Source: Epiperipatus broadwayi (Eukaryota; Onychophora; Udeonychophora; Euonychophora; Peripatidae). Taken from it: 64,000 nt of DNA. Shown one piece after another: positions 34,461 to 46,183 of the stretch. Location: NCBI GenBank assembly GCA_028023455.1, contig JAQFVV010006729.1, positions 248,001 through 312,000 of the forward strand, given 5' to 3'. Below the pieces are notes generated by a model, which ran no database searches, was not told where the DNA came from, and saw only the letters and a program-made list of their open reading frames with translations. Within the stretch, counting starts at the first letter, position 1. Every line of letters starts with the position of its first letter. Both the position numbers and the translations under genes were made by a program.

Positions 34461-35397
34461 ATGTGATATTATAAATAATAATGTAGCTTAAACCAGTGCA
34501 CCTGCACTTTAGCCACAGACAGAACACTATTTAAACTGAATACTCTCCTTTCCAAACACAAGATAAAGTCTTTTTAAAAGATAGAATGGAGCCACTCTAT
34601 CTTTTTTCACCCAAGCTATATGTATGGGCCAATCTGAAGCATTTGGAACTGAAAGCATGAAGATTTTAATTAATCACTTTAAATTACTAGTCATATGATT
34701 TAATTAATGACATTTATGAAATTTTAACAATTTACGATATGTCATTATTAGATAGAAAGTTAACCATATGTAAATATTTTTATTTATATATATAGTGTGA
34801 TGTTTTTATATAAATAATAGCATAGCTTAAACCATGGCACATGCACTTTAACCACAGATGGAACATTATTTAAACTGAATACTCTCTTTTCCAAACATAA
34901 GATAAAGTCTTTTTAAAAGATAGAATAAATTCACTCTATCTTTTTCAGTTTAAATAGTGTTCCATCTGTGGCTAAACCATATGTGCCATGGTTTAAACTA
35001 TGTTATTATTTATATAAAATCATCATGCTGTATAAATAAAAATATTTACATATGTTTACCCTTCTATCTAATAATGACGTATCATAAATTGTTAAAATTT
35101 CATAAGCATCATTAATTAAGTTATATGACTGGTAATTTAAAGTGATTAATTACAATCTTCATGATATCAGTTCCAAATGCTTCAGATTGGCCCATACATA
35201 TAACTTGGGTGAAAAAAGATAGAGTGAATCCATTCTATCATTTAAAAGACTTTATCTTGTGTTCGGAAAGGACTGTATTTAGTTTAAAAGGGTTCCATCT
35301 GTGGCTAAAGCACATGTACCATGGTTTAAGCTACATTATTATTTATAATTTATATAAAAACATCATTCTATATAAATAAAAATATTTATATATGTGA
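34460..35397. repeat. Family D foldback (~940 bp)
   Basis: TAGCTTAAACCA, GATGGAACA.TATTTAAACTG, CAAACA.AAGATAAAGTC and AAGATAGA recur forward (34485-34600 and 34825-34930) and in complement (34930-35000 and 35200-35340). The central symmetry point is near 34945. A single-arm relative lies at 62340-62576. The arms are clearly diverged. The 72-codon frame 35161-35379 lies wholly in the repeat. Confidence 0.6.
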
Positions 35398-36221
35398 TAT
35401 TGTAAAATCACTGTTTATAGGAGTAGATATGTAAAATGTTTTAAGAATAAAAAATTCCCTAAAATGTGTTTTATGTTACATTTGAGCATAATTTTCCTAA
35501 AAGTGATTGTTATCACTTTATAAGAATTATCATAAAGACATTCTAAAGAGATGTAAAGTTTATTGTTTTCATTGATATACTATGATAAGGACTAAAATAT
35601 ATTGAATGTCTACAATTAGATATAGTATTAAAATATTTCACAAAGAAAAGTTTTTAGTTGAAGAAATTAAATGACAGCACCACAAAATGTCAAAGAAATA
35701 GTAAATAAATCAGCATTGCTTTATATATGAATGTATATTTGATTCACACCTTGATTTGTATAATCATTACATAATTCATTTTTATTGCAGTTACTTTTAT
35801 TTTTTTTATCTTGGAGATGAATTTTTTATAGCCACTTACAAGTTTCTGATCTATATAAGTATGGATTAAAATTACAGTTTAGAGAGAAAAAGACTAAATA
35901 TCACACTTTCCCAATATAATAGTCTATATCAGAATCAGATTTTTTTTTACAGATTTTTGATAGCCCAGTATTAAGTATTATCTTTAATATTGATACTACA
36001 GGATCAGTAGAATTTCTTCATCATTGACTTCATTGTTGATGGCAGATATTTTCCATTTTTGAAATTCACACTGACATATTTGATATGACTGTAATTGAAT
36101 AAGAGATGGAACTGTTATTTATGTATAGAAACACAAACAAAAAATGTATTCTTTAATGTTGTCAAATTAGCTTTAATAATATAATAATCTGAAAAATAAT
36201 TAATAATAGAGATAATTTTTT
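35398..36221. other. AT-rich sequence, nothing recognised
   Basis: No coding or repeat structure was recognised. Confidence 0.4.
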
Positions 36222-36508
36222 ATATGTATATTAAATGCTTTTATTAATCATGCGCTAAAAAGAAATAAAATAATTGTTTATTCAACCACAACTGGAGTTT
36301 TTAGATTTAACTGGAAATCAAAGCATGGGGGATCCAGAAATTAATTAAGTCAATCCCTTGTTTTAAAAAATAGAAATTGACTTAATTAATTTCTTGACAT
36401 CCCATGTTTTTATTTCACGTTAAGTCTAAAAACCCCAGTTGTGGTTGAAGAAACAATTATTTTATTTTTTAGTGCACAGTCAATAAAAGCATTTAATATA
36501 AAAATTTT
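36222..36508. mobile_element. Family E foldback (~285-bp palindrome)
   Basis: TATTAAATGCTTTTATT at 36228 pairs with AATAAAAGCATTTAATATA at about 36482-36500. Inner arms AACCACAACTGG / CCAGTTGTGGTT and GACTTAATTAATTTC are also complementary. The arms differ by several substitutions and small indels. It resembles a MITE-like foldback. The target duplication is obscured because the symmetry continues into the flanks. Confidence 0.65.
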
Positions 36509-36599
36509 TTTTATCTTTATTACTTTTAAGTTTTTAGTATTGGCACAGTGAATGAAAATGTAAAACTATATTGTACTTAAATTAACTGGACACTTATAG

Positions 36600-36601
36600 T
36601 T

Positions 36602-36693
<92 letters not shown>
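36600..36693 (+). repeat. (GATA)n microsatellite
   Basis: About 23 uninterrupted TAGA/GATA units. Confidence 0.95.
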
Positions 36694-37555
36694 TCACTAG
36701 ATATTTCTGTTATAAGTTAAAATGTAAATCCCTTAGATATATATCATATTTAATATATGTACATAATAATACATGTGTATATATTGCAAATGAACTTCAC
36801 TTAATACATATAATTTTACTTTAAATCAATACCACACATATAATATAGATTAATCACTACATATTTCTGCAGTAAGTTAATATATATTTTTAATGTATAT
36901 ATTATATGTAGTATGTGTACATAATTATATATGTATAATAAATCAGTAACTAAGTTTTTATTTAAAATTATTTGATAGATTTATTATTATTTTAAAAGAG
37001 TTATTTACAAAAACTGCTAAAGAAAACAATTTGCAATTTTTTTTAACTTTTTGCAATCATTTCAAATAATGTATTTTTAGTATTGTTTAAAAAACAATTG
37101 TTTTAAAATAAAAATAGAAACTATCAAGCAATTTTAAATAGAAAACTTAGTTACTCATTTATTATTTATATATAATTATGTACACACTAATTATAATATA
37201 TATGAGTCTAAAATGATTAAAATGTTATTAAATTGAAAGGAAAAAATATATATTACCCATTTTCAATAATTATTTAAAACAAATAAAAGTTTAATAATAA
37301 TAGTTAATTGCAATAAGTGAAATTATTAAATATTTTTCATATTTTTTCTACTCTCTGTTCCATAGATATCAAACTAGTTGATGTACTAAAAAGATACACA
37401 TTTTGAATAGATTATGCTCATATAACTTAGTTATATATCAATTTTCAAGCAATTATATTGAATTTAAATATATTAAACTCTCAATTTTAAAATTGCATTC
37501 TAACTTAAAAAAGACCATTACAACAAACAAACTTATTAAACAATTCAAATCAAAA
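36694..37555. other. AT-rich sequence, nothing recognised
   Basis: Short TA-rich stretches only. The frame 37403-37594 shows no family features. Confidence 0.4.
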
Positions 37556-37846
37556 CAACACTCTCCATATAGTAGTGAGATAGTGATCATGTGATGTTTA
37601 GTGGTTTACAACAAACAAACTGATTTTCCAACTTCAATAAAAGCATTTAAAAATAGATTGGAAATCATCAAAATAGTAATCATAAAATGTTTAATTTTAG
37701 TTCTAGGTGTCCATTTGTTATTTATATACTGTTTATTGTATATTCATATAGAGCTGCACCTATCAATCATAAAATTTTTAATTTTAGTTTTAGGTGTCCA
37801 TTTGTTTAAATACTGTTTATTGTATATTCATATAGATCTTCACCTT
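37556..37846 (+). repeat. Family B fragment followed by an ~88-bp tandem duplication
   Basis: ACACTCTCCATATAGTAGTG then TCATGTGATGTTTAGTGGTT at 37557-37606 is a family B end. 37680-37765 and 37768-37846 are two related copies of TAATTTTAGTTYTAGGTGTC CATTTGTT...CTGTTTATTG TATATTCATATAGA. The 82-codon frame here is a repeat product. Confidence 0.6.
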
Positions 37847-37849
37847 TGA

Positions 37850-40316
37850 ATCACTCTATATAATTAAAAAAATTATTGAGTATCATTATAATAAAAAAGA
37901 TTAAGAATTAGAATAGTTTAGCATATCACTTTTATTAGCTAATTTTATAATAGCATTTGTTAATAATTAGCATAAGTTTAACAAATATTATTTGAAATCG
38001 GTAGAACTTTGGAATGTAAAGAAAATTAATGCAGGAAAAATACAAACAAAAAAGTGATTATTGCATCAAAAGTTATAAAGTGAATTAATGTTTAAATATT
38101 TGAGATTTTATTTATAGTTCTTATATAAAGGGTGTATGAATATTTAGAGAAAAATATGTGAGCAGTATTTGAATACAGATTGAGGAGTCTTTTACTATTT
38201 TTTTTCCTTGCTTTATTTTCAGTTGACAAAAGATATGTCATTTTCTAGAAATTATTTAAAATAATATTGTTCTCAATAAATAACAAATTGTACTCAGTAC
38301 TATTATCTGTGCTTCTTTGCATATAGATAAAACAGGATATGTATGAATTACTTCAGCATGATGATGGAATCTCTGGGTAATCTAGTCTTTTTTAAAACAG
38401 TAGATGACTTATTGTCACCTTTGGGAAAGTATAATCCAGTAATTGCTGGCATACATATAGTTAGCTTCATTTAGACTAGACTTTGATAAGCTTCAGGCAT
38501 ACTGGCCAATACACAATATATATATGGGCTAATGAACTACAGAAAAGCTGGCCCTGGCCTCCATTTAAATCAAAACTCCATCATAGCACTAGCATCAACA
38601 ACTAAATAACCTGTTCCTTGCCTTTAGTTATAAACTCATAATAGTAGTAATCTTGTCATAATTGGTAAAACTTTTTTCCAACCTTTTTATAGTGAGAGTG
38701 CTATTTAAAAATATACAGTAATTAAAAGTAATTTTTTTAAAATCTTGATTGAAAAAGTTAATGATTCTTTTCAATTCACCCTAATCCTTTCAAAAACAAC
38801 TTTGTAGAATTTTTATCAAAATATGTTATACAAGCTTTATTAAAAAATATTTCTTGATCTAATCAAAATAGATAATGGAATTTTATAATTACCAGCATAT
38901 CTATTATAACATGAAAAACATGTTTGTTTTAATTTCAAAATCAGAATTAATAAAAAATTAATCAGCCTTCTTAAATGTTTAATTTATAGTACATTTTTTA
39001 AAAAATTCAAAATTATTATTTAACCCTTATCTGTATTTCCAGTGTGATATTGTAGCTTAATTTCTGGAGTGATCACCCCTCTTTTTTTGATGGTAATGGA
39101 GTTCCCTAGTGGGCTTCTAGTTTCTTTTGGCAGCTGTTTGCTCCTCTAGTTTGAGTTGGCACATATCTTAGTTTCATTAACAAAAATGTCTATATAACCT
39201 GGATGTATCTCTGAAATGCTAGATAAAGATCTTTACTACATGTCAAGCATCTTATGTTGAAGAAACTGTTTGATGAAACCTGAATGAACACTCCTCTGTG
39301 CTCAGCAGAGTGTGGTAATGTTTAGATGTCCATGAATATTATTATTCATTGATGACTATGAACATGGTATAGCAAACTGGCAGAAAAATGAATAATTGAT
39401 GGTGTACTACTGACTTAACTGGCAGCAAAACTCAGCAAATTTTATATACTTCTCATGGCAAAACTTATCAGAAGAATAAGAACTAGAATGAAAATGAAAA
39501 TCAAACAATAGGAAATGTGCAGCTTATATACCTTTGTCATCAATTGTCTGTCTAATGGCATTATTAATTAATTTTCCATCTTTGTTTCAATTAGTTAATA
39601 TTCTCTTCAAAAAATTTTAATTACAATTTTGGTCACTGTATTATCTAATCAGATGTAAATACCCAATTTTAATAAATTCCTTCTGATCAGATAATTTATA
39701 CAAATTAAGACACCTTTAATTAGATTGCTAATTAATTAATTTCTTTTATTGTTCATACACAAAATTCTTTTAAAGGTAATTTTATAGTCACTTTTATAAT
39801 TACATTTATAATTTATTCTTTTGTTTTATATATATATATAATCCATTGGCATTTTCTTTTTAGTTAAAAAAGAGCAGATAAGAGTTCTTTTAAATATTAA
39901 ATTTAATAATAAATTTCTATATTTCAATAAGTTTATCTTACCTTTTGATGCTATAAAAGTAAAAATATACCTAATAATTACTGTCTCTTTACTTTTTTTT
40001 TTTAAAAAAAATATTTTGTTTTTCTCTTTCTAACTTTTTTTTTTCACTCATTTTATCTACACATATATATGTATGTATCACAATATATAAAATCAAATAA
40101 TGTTTCAGATCTTCAGAATATGTTACAACAACAGAAACTAAAAAGAACTATAAGCAAATGCTAAATAATTAAAGCTCAATTGCTTGCAAAAAAACAAAAC
40201 AAATAAAAATTGATAATAGTGAATTATGAAAAAAACTATAAATACTTTGGTTAGATAATTAATATAATAAAAACATAATTTACAAAATTTATAAAATTAA
40301 ACTTGGTTGAAGCTTT
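37850..40316. other. AT-rich sequence with two less AT-rich patches
   Basis: Patches at 38300-38620 and 39040-39500 have higher complexity (for example CTGGCCCTGGCCTCC near 38550), but no exon, frame or known repeat could be supported in either. Confidence 0.4.
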
Positions 40317-40445
40317 TATGCTAGAACTAATTTAAATATTTAAAAACATATATGACTCTACTTGAAATGAAATATGTCATAATCGGTGTTATGCTAGAAC
40401 TAATTTAAATATTTAAAAACATATATGACTCTACTTGAAATGAAA
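40317..40445 (+). repeat. Tandem duplication, ~72-bp period
   Basis: TATGCTAGAACTAATTTAAA ... GACTCTACTTGAAATGAAA occurs at 40317-40372 and again at 40389-40444 with no visible change. Confidence 0.8.
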
Positions 40446-42049
40446 GTTTTAATAATTTTGTTTTGAGAACACAAATTAAAAGGTTTGAAACTTGGAGTTT
40501 TTATTAAAAAGCAATATAGACACTTTAGATGGCACAGTAAAATATGAATGATATGTATATTGGTGTTAAATAAAGAAATAAATAAAGCATTTGGTTGTGA
40601 GGTCTAACGGATATCCATGACACTATTAAAAGAAAAAAAAATGAGAGAAAGCTAGACCAGAGATGTCATTAATAAAGACAACAGTACATAGACATTTGAA
40701 TAAAGATATAAAATGATTGGAAAATCTTAGACATCTCATATGAGATGGATAAATGTATTAAGGAAAGAGTAAACTGTACTAAGAAAAAAAAGAATATCAA
40801 TCAGAGAAAATGGGCTAAACTCGGAAAGATTATTATTTTTTAGTTGATTAATGATTATAAGTCATGTGACGATTTGTGGTGATATTTGTGAAAAAATCAC
40901 GTTTCTGTAGTAAGATGCTTTATAATTTTGTTTGAATAGTATGATAAAGCGATTTTCAGTTTAGTATTTAATTGAAATTCAGTATGATCTACAGAAGAGT
41001 GCTAACATACAAAAAGAAATGTTCCAAAGTTGATTTCATTGCATGTATGACTATATTTAATGATTATATTGCTGTTTCCCTTACAAAAGATAGTTCTAGA
41101 ATAGAGTGAATTATTATACTTAATTGTTGAACTAGGCAGGAAAAAATTGTGATATTTTGTTGGCTATGTACAACCATTATATAAAGTTAACGTTTTCATT
41201 TTTAAAAAAGTAAATATTTTAAAATGACAAGGTTTTTGAAAAATTGAACTGGTTTATTTTCTAAGCAAATATAATAAATAGTTTAAATAAAAAAATATTT
41301 GAACATAAAATGAAATATTTTTAACTATTTGAGTTTAGTGCACTTTTACTTAGAATAAGATGATTATCAGTGCCGAATTTAATTGGTAAAACAGCGTGTT
41401 TGTTCAAAAATAAATAAGAGTCTTTTTGTAAAAGCAATAACATTCTGCAATATTAAACATACTTTTGATTAAAGATGAAATTGTAACAGCTTTCTATAAT
41501 AAAATTCTTTGTTGCTTTTTAAAATTTGTCTCAGAAGGAAAAAAATCATTCAGAAATACTAATGGCGATGATTTTACAAGGGTGAGAATACGTTCAGCTG
41601 ACACTTAACCTTTCATTTAAATTACCAACGCTAATTAGTGCCTCATTAGCAGTAATTTATTAATTATCTAGATGTTATTAAGTAATTTGTTTGCTTCATT
41701 GTATTTTTTAAATGCTAATGAATTATTTAAGCACATATATTAGATCTGTTATTATATTGCAGAATACTGGTTGAGACTATTTAAAAAAAATCCTTAGCGA
41801 TGGTTTCCGTGATTAAGGATTGCAATAACATGCAATCTAATTTTTTGTCACTGTTTCTCAGTATTTTTTTTACTTACAATTATTAAAAAACGTAATGTAT
41901 ATGCTGTTTGCAATATAATAGTTATGGAAATGTGCTGGAATACTTTATGGTAATGGAATTATTAATAATGACTAAATTCAAATGATGATAAATATTTTCT
42001 ACTATTGCCTAGTTCCATTATTTGCTTTCAAGCAAATAATTTAACTTTA
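40446..42049. other. AT-rich sequence, possibly unique
   Basis: No repeat was recognised. 41520-41900 has several TAATTA/TAATTAG sites and a few CpGs (GGCGATGATT, CCAACGCTAATTAG). It may be unique non-coding host sequence, but no function can be assigned. Confidence 0.35.
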
Positions 42050-42480
42050 TAGTCATTATATATATAGTAATAAAATCCAAGTCATGTATCACATGACTTA
42101 TATAGCTTGCATTTACAAATATGTAAAATAAAGAGCGTGCTAATAGCTTTAAACAAGCTTATTTTTTTAATGGCAAATACTACAAGAGAACGCATTCGAA
42201 ATCTATATCTAGGATTGTACCCATTCGCAGACCAGTTTTAAGCTATGATTCTCTTTATTGAGGAGGTACTCTTAAGAAGAAGATCTGAAAATTTTAGACA
42301 TCTACATGTCTTTATATTCAGCTCTCCAACCGAAATAATCATGTGGGCCTGAACTAAATTCAAATATATCATACGTTAATAGGATTAGCAATTTAATTTA
42401 GCCAAAGCCCCAACAGCCAAATAAGAATAGTAATACAATCAAGTCATATATATATATGAAAAGAAAGTTACTGTTAACAC
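42050..42480 (-). mobile_element. Family F repeat, left inverted copy
   Basis: Its complement matches 46890-47270: TGCATTTACAAATATGTAAAATAAAGAG versus its complement near 46930, then CAGCCAAATAAGAATAGTAAT and ACATCTACATGTCTTTA with complements near 46985 and 47105. The PLE dimer and palindrome sit between the two copies, so the whole 42.05-47.27 kb interval is an inverted structure. A hammerhead-like GCTTAAAACTGGTCTG block (minus, near 42220) is decayed. Confidence 0.5.
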
Positions 42481-42498
42481 TAACTGAAATAATTATAG

Positions 42499-42672
42499 AA
42501 AATATACAAACCATTATACAATTACAAATATCCAGTAACGCCCTCTGTTTAAAGATCTATATCTTAATAATAGCACACCTTAAAATGATATCATTTTAAG
42601 GTGTGCTATTATTGAGATATAGATCTTTAAACAGAGGGCGTTACTGGATATTTGTAATTGTATAATGGTTTG

Positions 42673-42680
<8 letters not shown>
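42499..42680. repeat. Near-perfect 182-bp palindrome
   Basis: The arms 42499-42589 and 42590-42680 are complementary at every position checked except one (CTTAATAATAG against CTATTATTGAG). The symmetry centre is ATGAT|ATCAT with no spacer. A (TA)n tract follows directly. It would extrude as a cruciform. Confidence 0.9.
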
Positions 42681-42713
<33 letters not shown>

Positions 42714-42807
42714 CTGTATTTTTATATTGGACTATTTCCATCATCTAATATGTGTGTTGAATGTCTTTAGAAAAGTTTAATTTTTAGTTAAATATTCCAA
42801 ATGCATT

Positions 42808-42958
42808 CAACTGTTAGTAATATCACAGCAAACAGGTTAGTATATGCACCAACTGTTAGTAATATCACAGCAAACAAATGTTAATAATATCACAGCAAAC
42901 AGGTTAGTATATGCACTAACTGTTAGTAATATCACAGCAAACAGGTTAGTATATGCAC
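42808..42958 (-). repeat. PLE 3'-region tandem repeat (left arm)
   Basis: About four units, some shortened, of CTGTTAGTAATATCACAGCA AACAGGTTAGTATATGCAC. The same arrangement, including the shortened unit, is present in the right arm at 46332-46482, while the copy at 63361-63449 has two units. Confidence 0.8.
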
Positions 42959-43001
42959 AACGTTTCGAGAGGTATTTTTCTCCCCTCTTCTTCAGGTGTT
43001 G
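42953..43001 (-). ncRNA. Hammerhead-like motif in the PLE 3' region (left arm)
   Basis: On the minus strand: CAACAC, CTGAAGA (complement of 42989-42995), AGAGG-GGAGAAAAATA-CCTCT, C, GAAAC (complement of 42962-42966), GTT, GTGC. Core CUGANGA and GAAA are present and stem II has five pairs. CAC/GUG can form a short stem I. The self-complementary ACGT after GAA would allow stem III only between two molecules, as proposed for short-stem-III hammerheads of PLEs. An unpaired C at the base of stem II is non-standard. Hammerheads are established in PLE terminal regions. Confidence 0.55.
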
Positions 43002-43029
43002 CTGGCCTGACCAGTGACAGTACTAGCAT

Positions 43030-43106
43030 GGGATTCGAACCTGGGTCCTTAGATTCTTGATTATTGAAATTTAAGGTAACGCTCTAACCAACTGAGCCAT
43101 CCTGCC
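43030..43106 (-). promoter_or_regulatory. tRNA-like segment with A and B boxes in PLE (left arm)
   Basis: On the minus strand: GGCAGGA, TGGCTCAGTTGGTTAGAGCG (A box and D-arm), a CCTTA...TAAGG hairpin with a long loop, then GGTTCGAATCC (B box). The acceptor and T stems do not close, so it is not a tRNA gene, but an internal RNA polymerase III promoter is possible. Confidence 0.6.
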
Positions 43107-43137
43107 AAAGGCAACAGTATGTAGTAATTTCATATAC

Positions 43138-44161
43138 TTATCTATGAGGTTCCTCCTGATTTCTCCACTTTTTCCTCAGAGCAAAGTTGATTAGTGATTT
43201 CCATACATTATGTATAGTCACACTAGGTTGGCTTATGGGATTTTTTGCCATTGTCATGTGAGCAGCTTCTTTAAATTTTCTTCTTTGTACCTTTTCTTCT
43301 TTATCCAATATTTTTGTATTTTCCCAATTGAACGTATGTTCATTGGTCCATACATGGTCTGCTACCTTAGACACATCTGTTTTCTCTCTTCTAATCATCA
43401 GTTTATGTTCTTGCAAGCGCTTTTGAATGGGACGGCTGGTCTCACCAATATATGTTCTTCCACATTCACATGGTATTTCATAGATGCAGTTTTTTCTTTG
43501 CAGCATTTCAAGTTTAGGCTTTGTAGATGTTAGAATTCCTCGTAGTGTGGTATGGCTCTGAAAAGCTGTTCTGATGTTATACTGATTGCAGATTTTCCTT
43601 AATTTGTCTGCTATTTTTGGAATGTATGGATACACTACAGTACCAATAATTGTCTTTTCTCTTGATGGTTCTTTTTGTTGTCTGTTTAATGTTTTCTTAA
43701 TAACAGCTGATGGATAACCATTTTTCTTAAGAGTTTGTTCTATATAGATCTTTTCTTTTTCCAAATCACCAGTTTCTGAACAAACTTCTTTTGCTCTGTT
43801 CCACAGTGATAGTATAACTCCATGTTTTGTGTTTCTGGTGTGATTAGATGTATAGGCTAGGTATTTTCCTGTATGTGTAGGTTTTCGGTAAACTGTAGTT
43901 TTGATTTTGCCATGAGGGAGTCTTGTTACAAGAACATCTAAGAATGCCAATTTTTGTTCTTGTTCTGGTTCTATTGTAAATTTAATTGAAGGGGATATGT
44001 TGTTGATGTGTGTCCAGAAAGTTTGTAGCAATGCTTCACCATGTGGCCATACAACAAATGTATCATCCACATAGCGAAGCCAAACTTTAGGTGGATAAGG
44101 AGTAGTTTTTATGGCTGTGGTTTCAAGTTCTTCCATATAAATGTTGCTAATCAGGGGAGAC
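43138..44161 (-). pseudogene. 5'-truncated PLE reverse transcriptase/GIY-YIG (left arm)
   Basis: Open from SPLISNIYMEEL (reverse transcriptase motif B region) through the YVDDTF catalytic motif C, the thumb/linker and the GIY-YIG nuclease (CIYEIPC, RTYIGET, PIQKRLQEHK) to the stop at 43138. The palm motifs before motif B are missing, so it cannot act as a polymerase. The nuclease keeps the Arg of the KRLQEH helix that the right copy has lost, so this arm holds the better version of the C-terminal domain. Everything is otherwise nearly identical to the right arm. Confidence 0.85.
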
Positions 44162-46152
44162 ATGGGCATATCAAAAATCATAATGTACCAAGCAATGTAA
44201 CAGCTTCATCTGTTAAAAATCTAAGTTCTAAACATCTAACAGATACTGAAATTTCTGTTCTTGAAAGAGGATTAAACTTTGCTGTAACACCATCTAATAT
44301 CCCCTTATTAGATATAATGGCAGCCACTGAGGAAGTCACTCAAAAATTGCCTTTAGAAGAAGCAGCAGAATTGCGCTGGAGAATAAAAAGAACACTTGAC
44401 AAGCAACAAAAATTGCAGTCAAACATATCCTATGGGGAGAGGAAAGCAATTAAATCTCTCAAAGCAGATAAATCTATAATTATTCTCCCTGCTGACAAAG
44501 GCAATGCAACAGTTGTAATGGATACAACTGATTATGACAACAAAATACAAGAACTCCTCACAGCTGGCCAATATAGAAAAGTGGCAAAAGATCCGATACC
44601 AAGTACGGAAACAAAGTTACAAGCATTACTCAGAAAGCATCGCAAGTACTTCACTGATTCAGAAAAGAGTAAAATAACATCATATTTCAGCAAAATTCCT
44701 CATCTTTATGGTCTACCTAAAATCCATAAGGATCATGTTCCATTACGACCTATTGTTAGTTCTAGAGATTCACCTTGCCAGAATTTGGCAAGATTTCTTC
44801 TCAAAGTTCTAAGTCCTTTGGCATGCAAGACCCAATCATTCGTTAGGGATTCTAGACACTTTGTAGAATTAATCAAGAACATGAAAATTGAAAGAACTGA
44901 CTTACTGGTAAGCTTTGATGTGGAAAGTTTATTCACAAATGTACCATGTGAAGAAGCATTGTCTATTGTAAGAAAAAGGTTAAATGATGATAATAGTTTA
45001 CAAACCAGAACAGCTCTTCCTATTGATAGCATAATGGAACTATTAACTTTCTGTATAAAAACAACCTACTTTCAATATAACACAGAGTTCTTCCAACAAA
45101 ATCAAGGAATGGCTATGGGCTCACCATTGTCTCCCCTGATTAGCAATATTTATATGGAAGAACTTGAAACCACAGCCATAAAAACTACTCCTTATCCACC
45201 TAAAGTTTGGCTTCGCTATGTGGATGATACATTTGTTGTATGGCCACATGGTGAAGCATTGCTACAAACTTTCTGGACACACATCAACAACATATCCCCT
45301 TCAATTAAATTTACAATAGAACCAGAACAAGAACAAAAATTGGCATTCTTAGATGTTCTTGTAACAAGACTCCCTCATGGCAAAATCAAAACTACAGTTT
45401 ACCGAAAACCTACACATACAGGAAAATACCTAGCCTATACATCTAATCACACCAGAAACACAAAACATGGAGTTATACTATCACTGTGGAACAGAGCAAA
45501 AGAAGTTTGTTCAGAAACTGGTGATTTGGAAAAAGAAAAGATCTATATAGAACAAACTCTTAAGAAAAATGGTTATCCATCAGCTGTTATTAAGAAAACA
45601 TTAAACAGACAACAAAAAGAACCATCAAGAGAAAAGACAATTATTGGTACTGTAGTGTATCCATACATTCCAAAAATAGCAGACAAATTAAGGAAAATCT
45701 GCAATCAGTATAACATCAGAACAGCTTTTCAGAGCCATACCACACTACGAGGAATTCTAACATCTACAAAGCCTAAACTTGAAATGCTGCAAAGAAAAAA
45801 CTGCATCTATGAAATACCATGTGAATGTGGAAGAACATATATTGGTGAGACCAGCCGTCCCATTAAAAAGTGCTTGCAAGAACATAAACTGATGATTAGA
45901 AGAGAGAAAACAGATGTGTCTAAGGTAGCAGACCATGTATGGACCAATGAACATACGTTCAATTGGGAAAATACAAAAATATTGGATAAAGAAGAAAAGG
46001 TACAAAGAAGAAAATTTAAAGAAGCTGCTCACATGACAATGGCAAAAAATCCCATAAGCCAACCTAGTGTGACTATACATAATGTATGGAAATCACTAAT
46101 CAACTTTGCTCTGAGGAAAAAGTGGAGAAATCAGGAGGAACCTCATAGATAA
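44041..46152 (+). CDS. Penelope-like reverse transcriptase with C-terminal GIY-YIG endonuclease (5'-truncated)
   Basis: A 703-codon open frame. The first 40 codons (to 44161) are read off the antisense of the left arm, so PLE-derived coding starts near 44164 and the natural N-terminus is missing. Order: the LTDTEISVLERGLNFAVTP block typical of PLEs (residues ~65-85), ILPADKGNATVVMD (~147), LYGLPKIHK (~223), VSFDVESLFTNVP (motif A region), GMAMGSPLSPLISN (motif B), then RYVDDTFVVW with catalytic Asp pair at ~395-396 (motif C). The linker and the GIY-YIG nuclease follow (IYEIPC ~589, TYIGET ~599). The family copies its RNA at a nicked target. Oddity: the conserved Arg of the K-R-L-x-E-H helix is Cys (KKCLQEHK), from a CGC to TGC change at a CpG. 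The left arm and the 63-kb copy indicate CGC or TGC-like variants, so the nuclease is probably impaired here. No in-frame Met stands at a natural start, so it is not a complete gene. Confidence 0.85.
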   Translation: MWPYNKCIIHIAKPNFRWIRSSFYGCGFKFFHINVANQGRHGHIKNHNVPSNVTASSVKNLSSKHLTDTEISVLERGLNFAVTPSNIPLLDIMAATEEVTQKLPLEEAAELRWRIKRTLDKQQKLQSNISYGERKAIKSLKADKSIIILPADKGNATVVMDTTDYDNKIQELLTAGQYRKVAKDPIPSTETKLQALLRKHRKYFTDSEKSKITSYFSKIPHLYGLPKIHKDHVPLRPIVSSRDSPCQNLARFLLKVLSPLACKTQSFVRDSRHFVELIKNMKIERTDLLVSFDVESLFTNVPCEEALSIVRKRLNDDNSLQTRTALPIDSIMELLTFCIKTTYFQYNTEFFQQNQGMAMGSPLSPLISNIYMEELETTAIKTTPYPPKVWLRYVDDTFVVWPHGEALLQTFWTHINNISPSIKFTIEPEQEQKLAFLDVLVTRLPHGKIKTTVYRKPTHTGKYLAYTSNHTRNTKHGVILSLWNRAKEVCSETGDLEKEKIYIEQTLKKNGYPSAVIKKTLNRQQKEPSREKTIIGTVVYPYIPKIADKLRKICNQYNIRTAFQSHTTLRGILTSTKPKLEMLQRKNCIYEIPCECGRTYIGETSRPIKKCLQEHKLMIRREKTDVSKVADHVWTNEHTFNWENTKILDKEEKVQRRKFKEAAHMTMAKNPISQPSVTIHNVWKSLINFALRKKWRNQEEPHR

Positions 46153-46183
46153 GTATATGAAATTACTACATACTGTTGCCTTT

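Noticed and set aside
34620-34665. Hammerhead-like CTGAAGC ... GAAAGC in family D
   Set aside because: Core position 9 is C instead of A and no stem II can form between the two blocks.
36222-36508. Hammerhead in family E foldback
   Set aside because: A GAAA followed by TTAATTAAGTC is present, but there is no CTGANGA on either strand.
42808-42958. Regular short repeats resembling a CRISPR array
   Set aside because: Units are contiguous without spacers, vary in length, and belong to the PLE 3' region in a eukaryotic genome.
43210-43533. 107-codon frames antisense to the PLE (also 45757-46080 and 63700-63993)
   Set aside because: They lie entirely opposite the GIY-YIG coding end and move with it in every copy; shadow frames.
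44733-45032. 99-codon minus frame
   Set aside because: Antisense of the PLE reverse transcriptase palm region.
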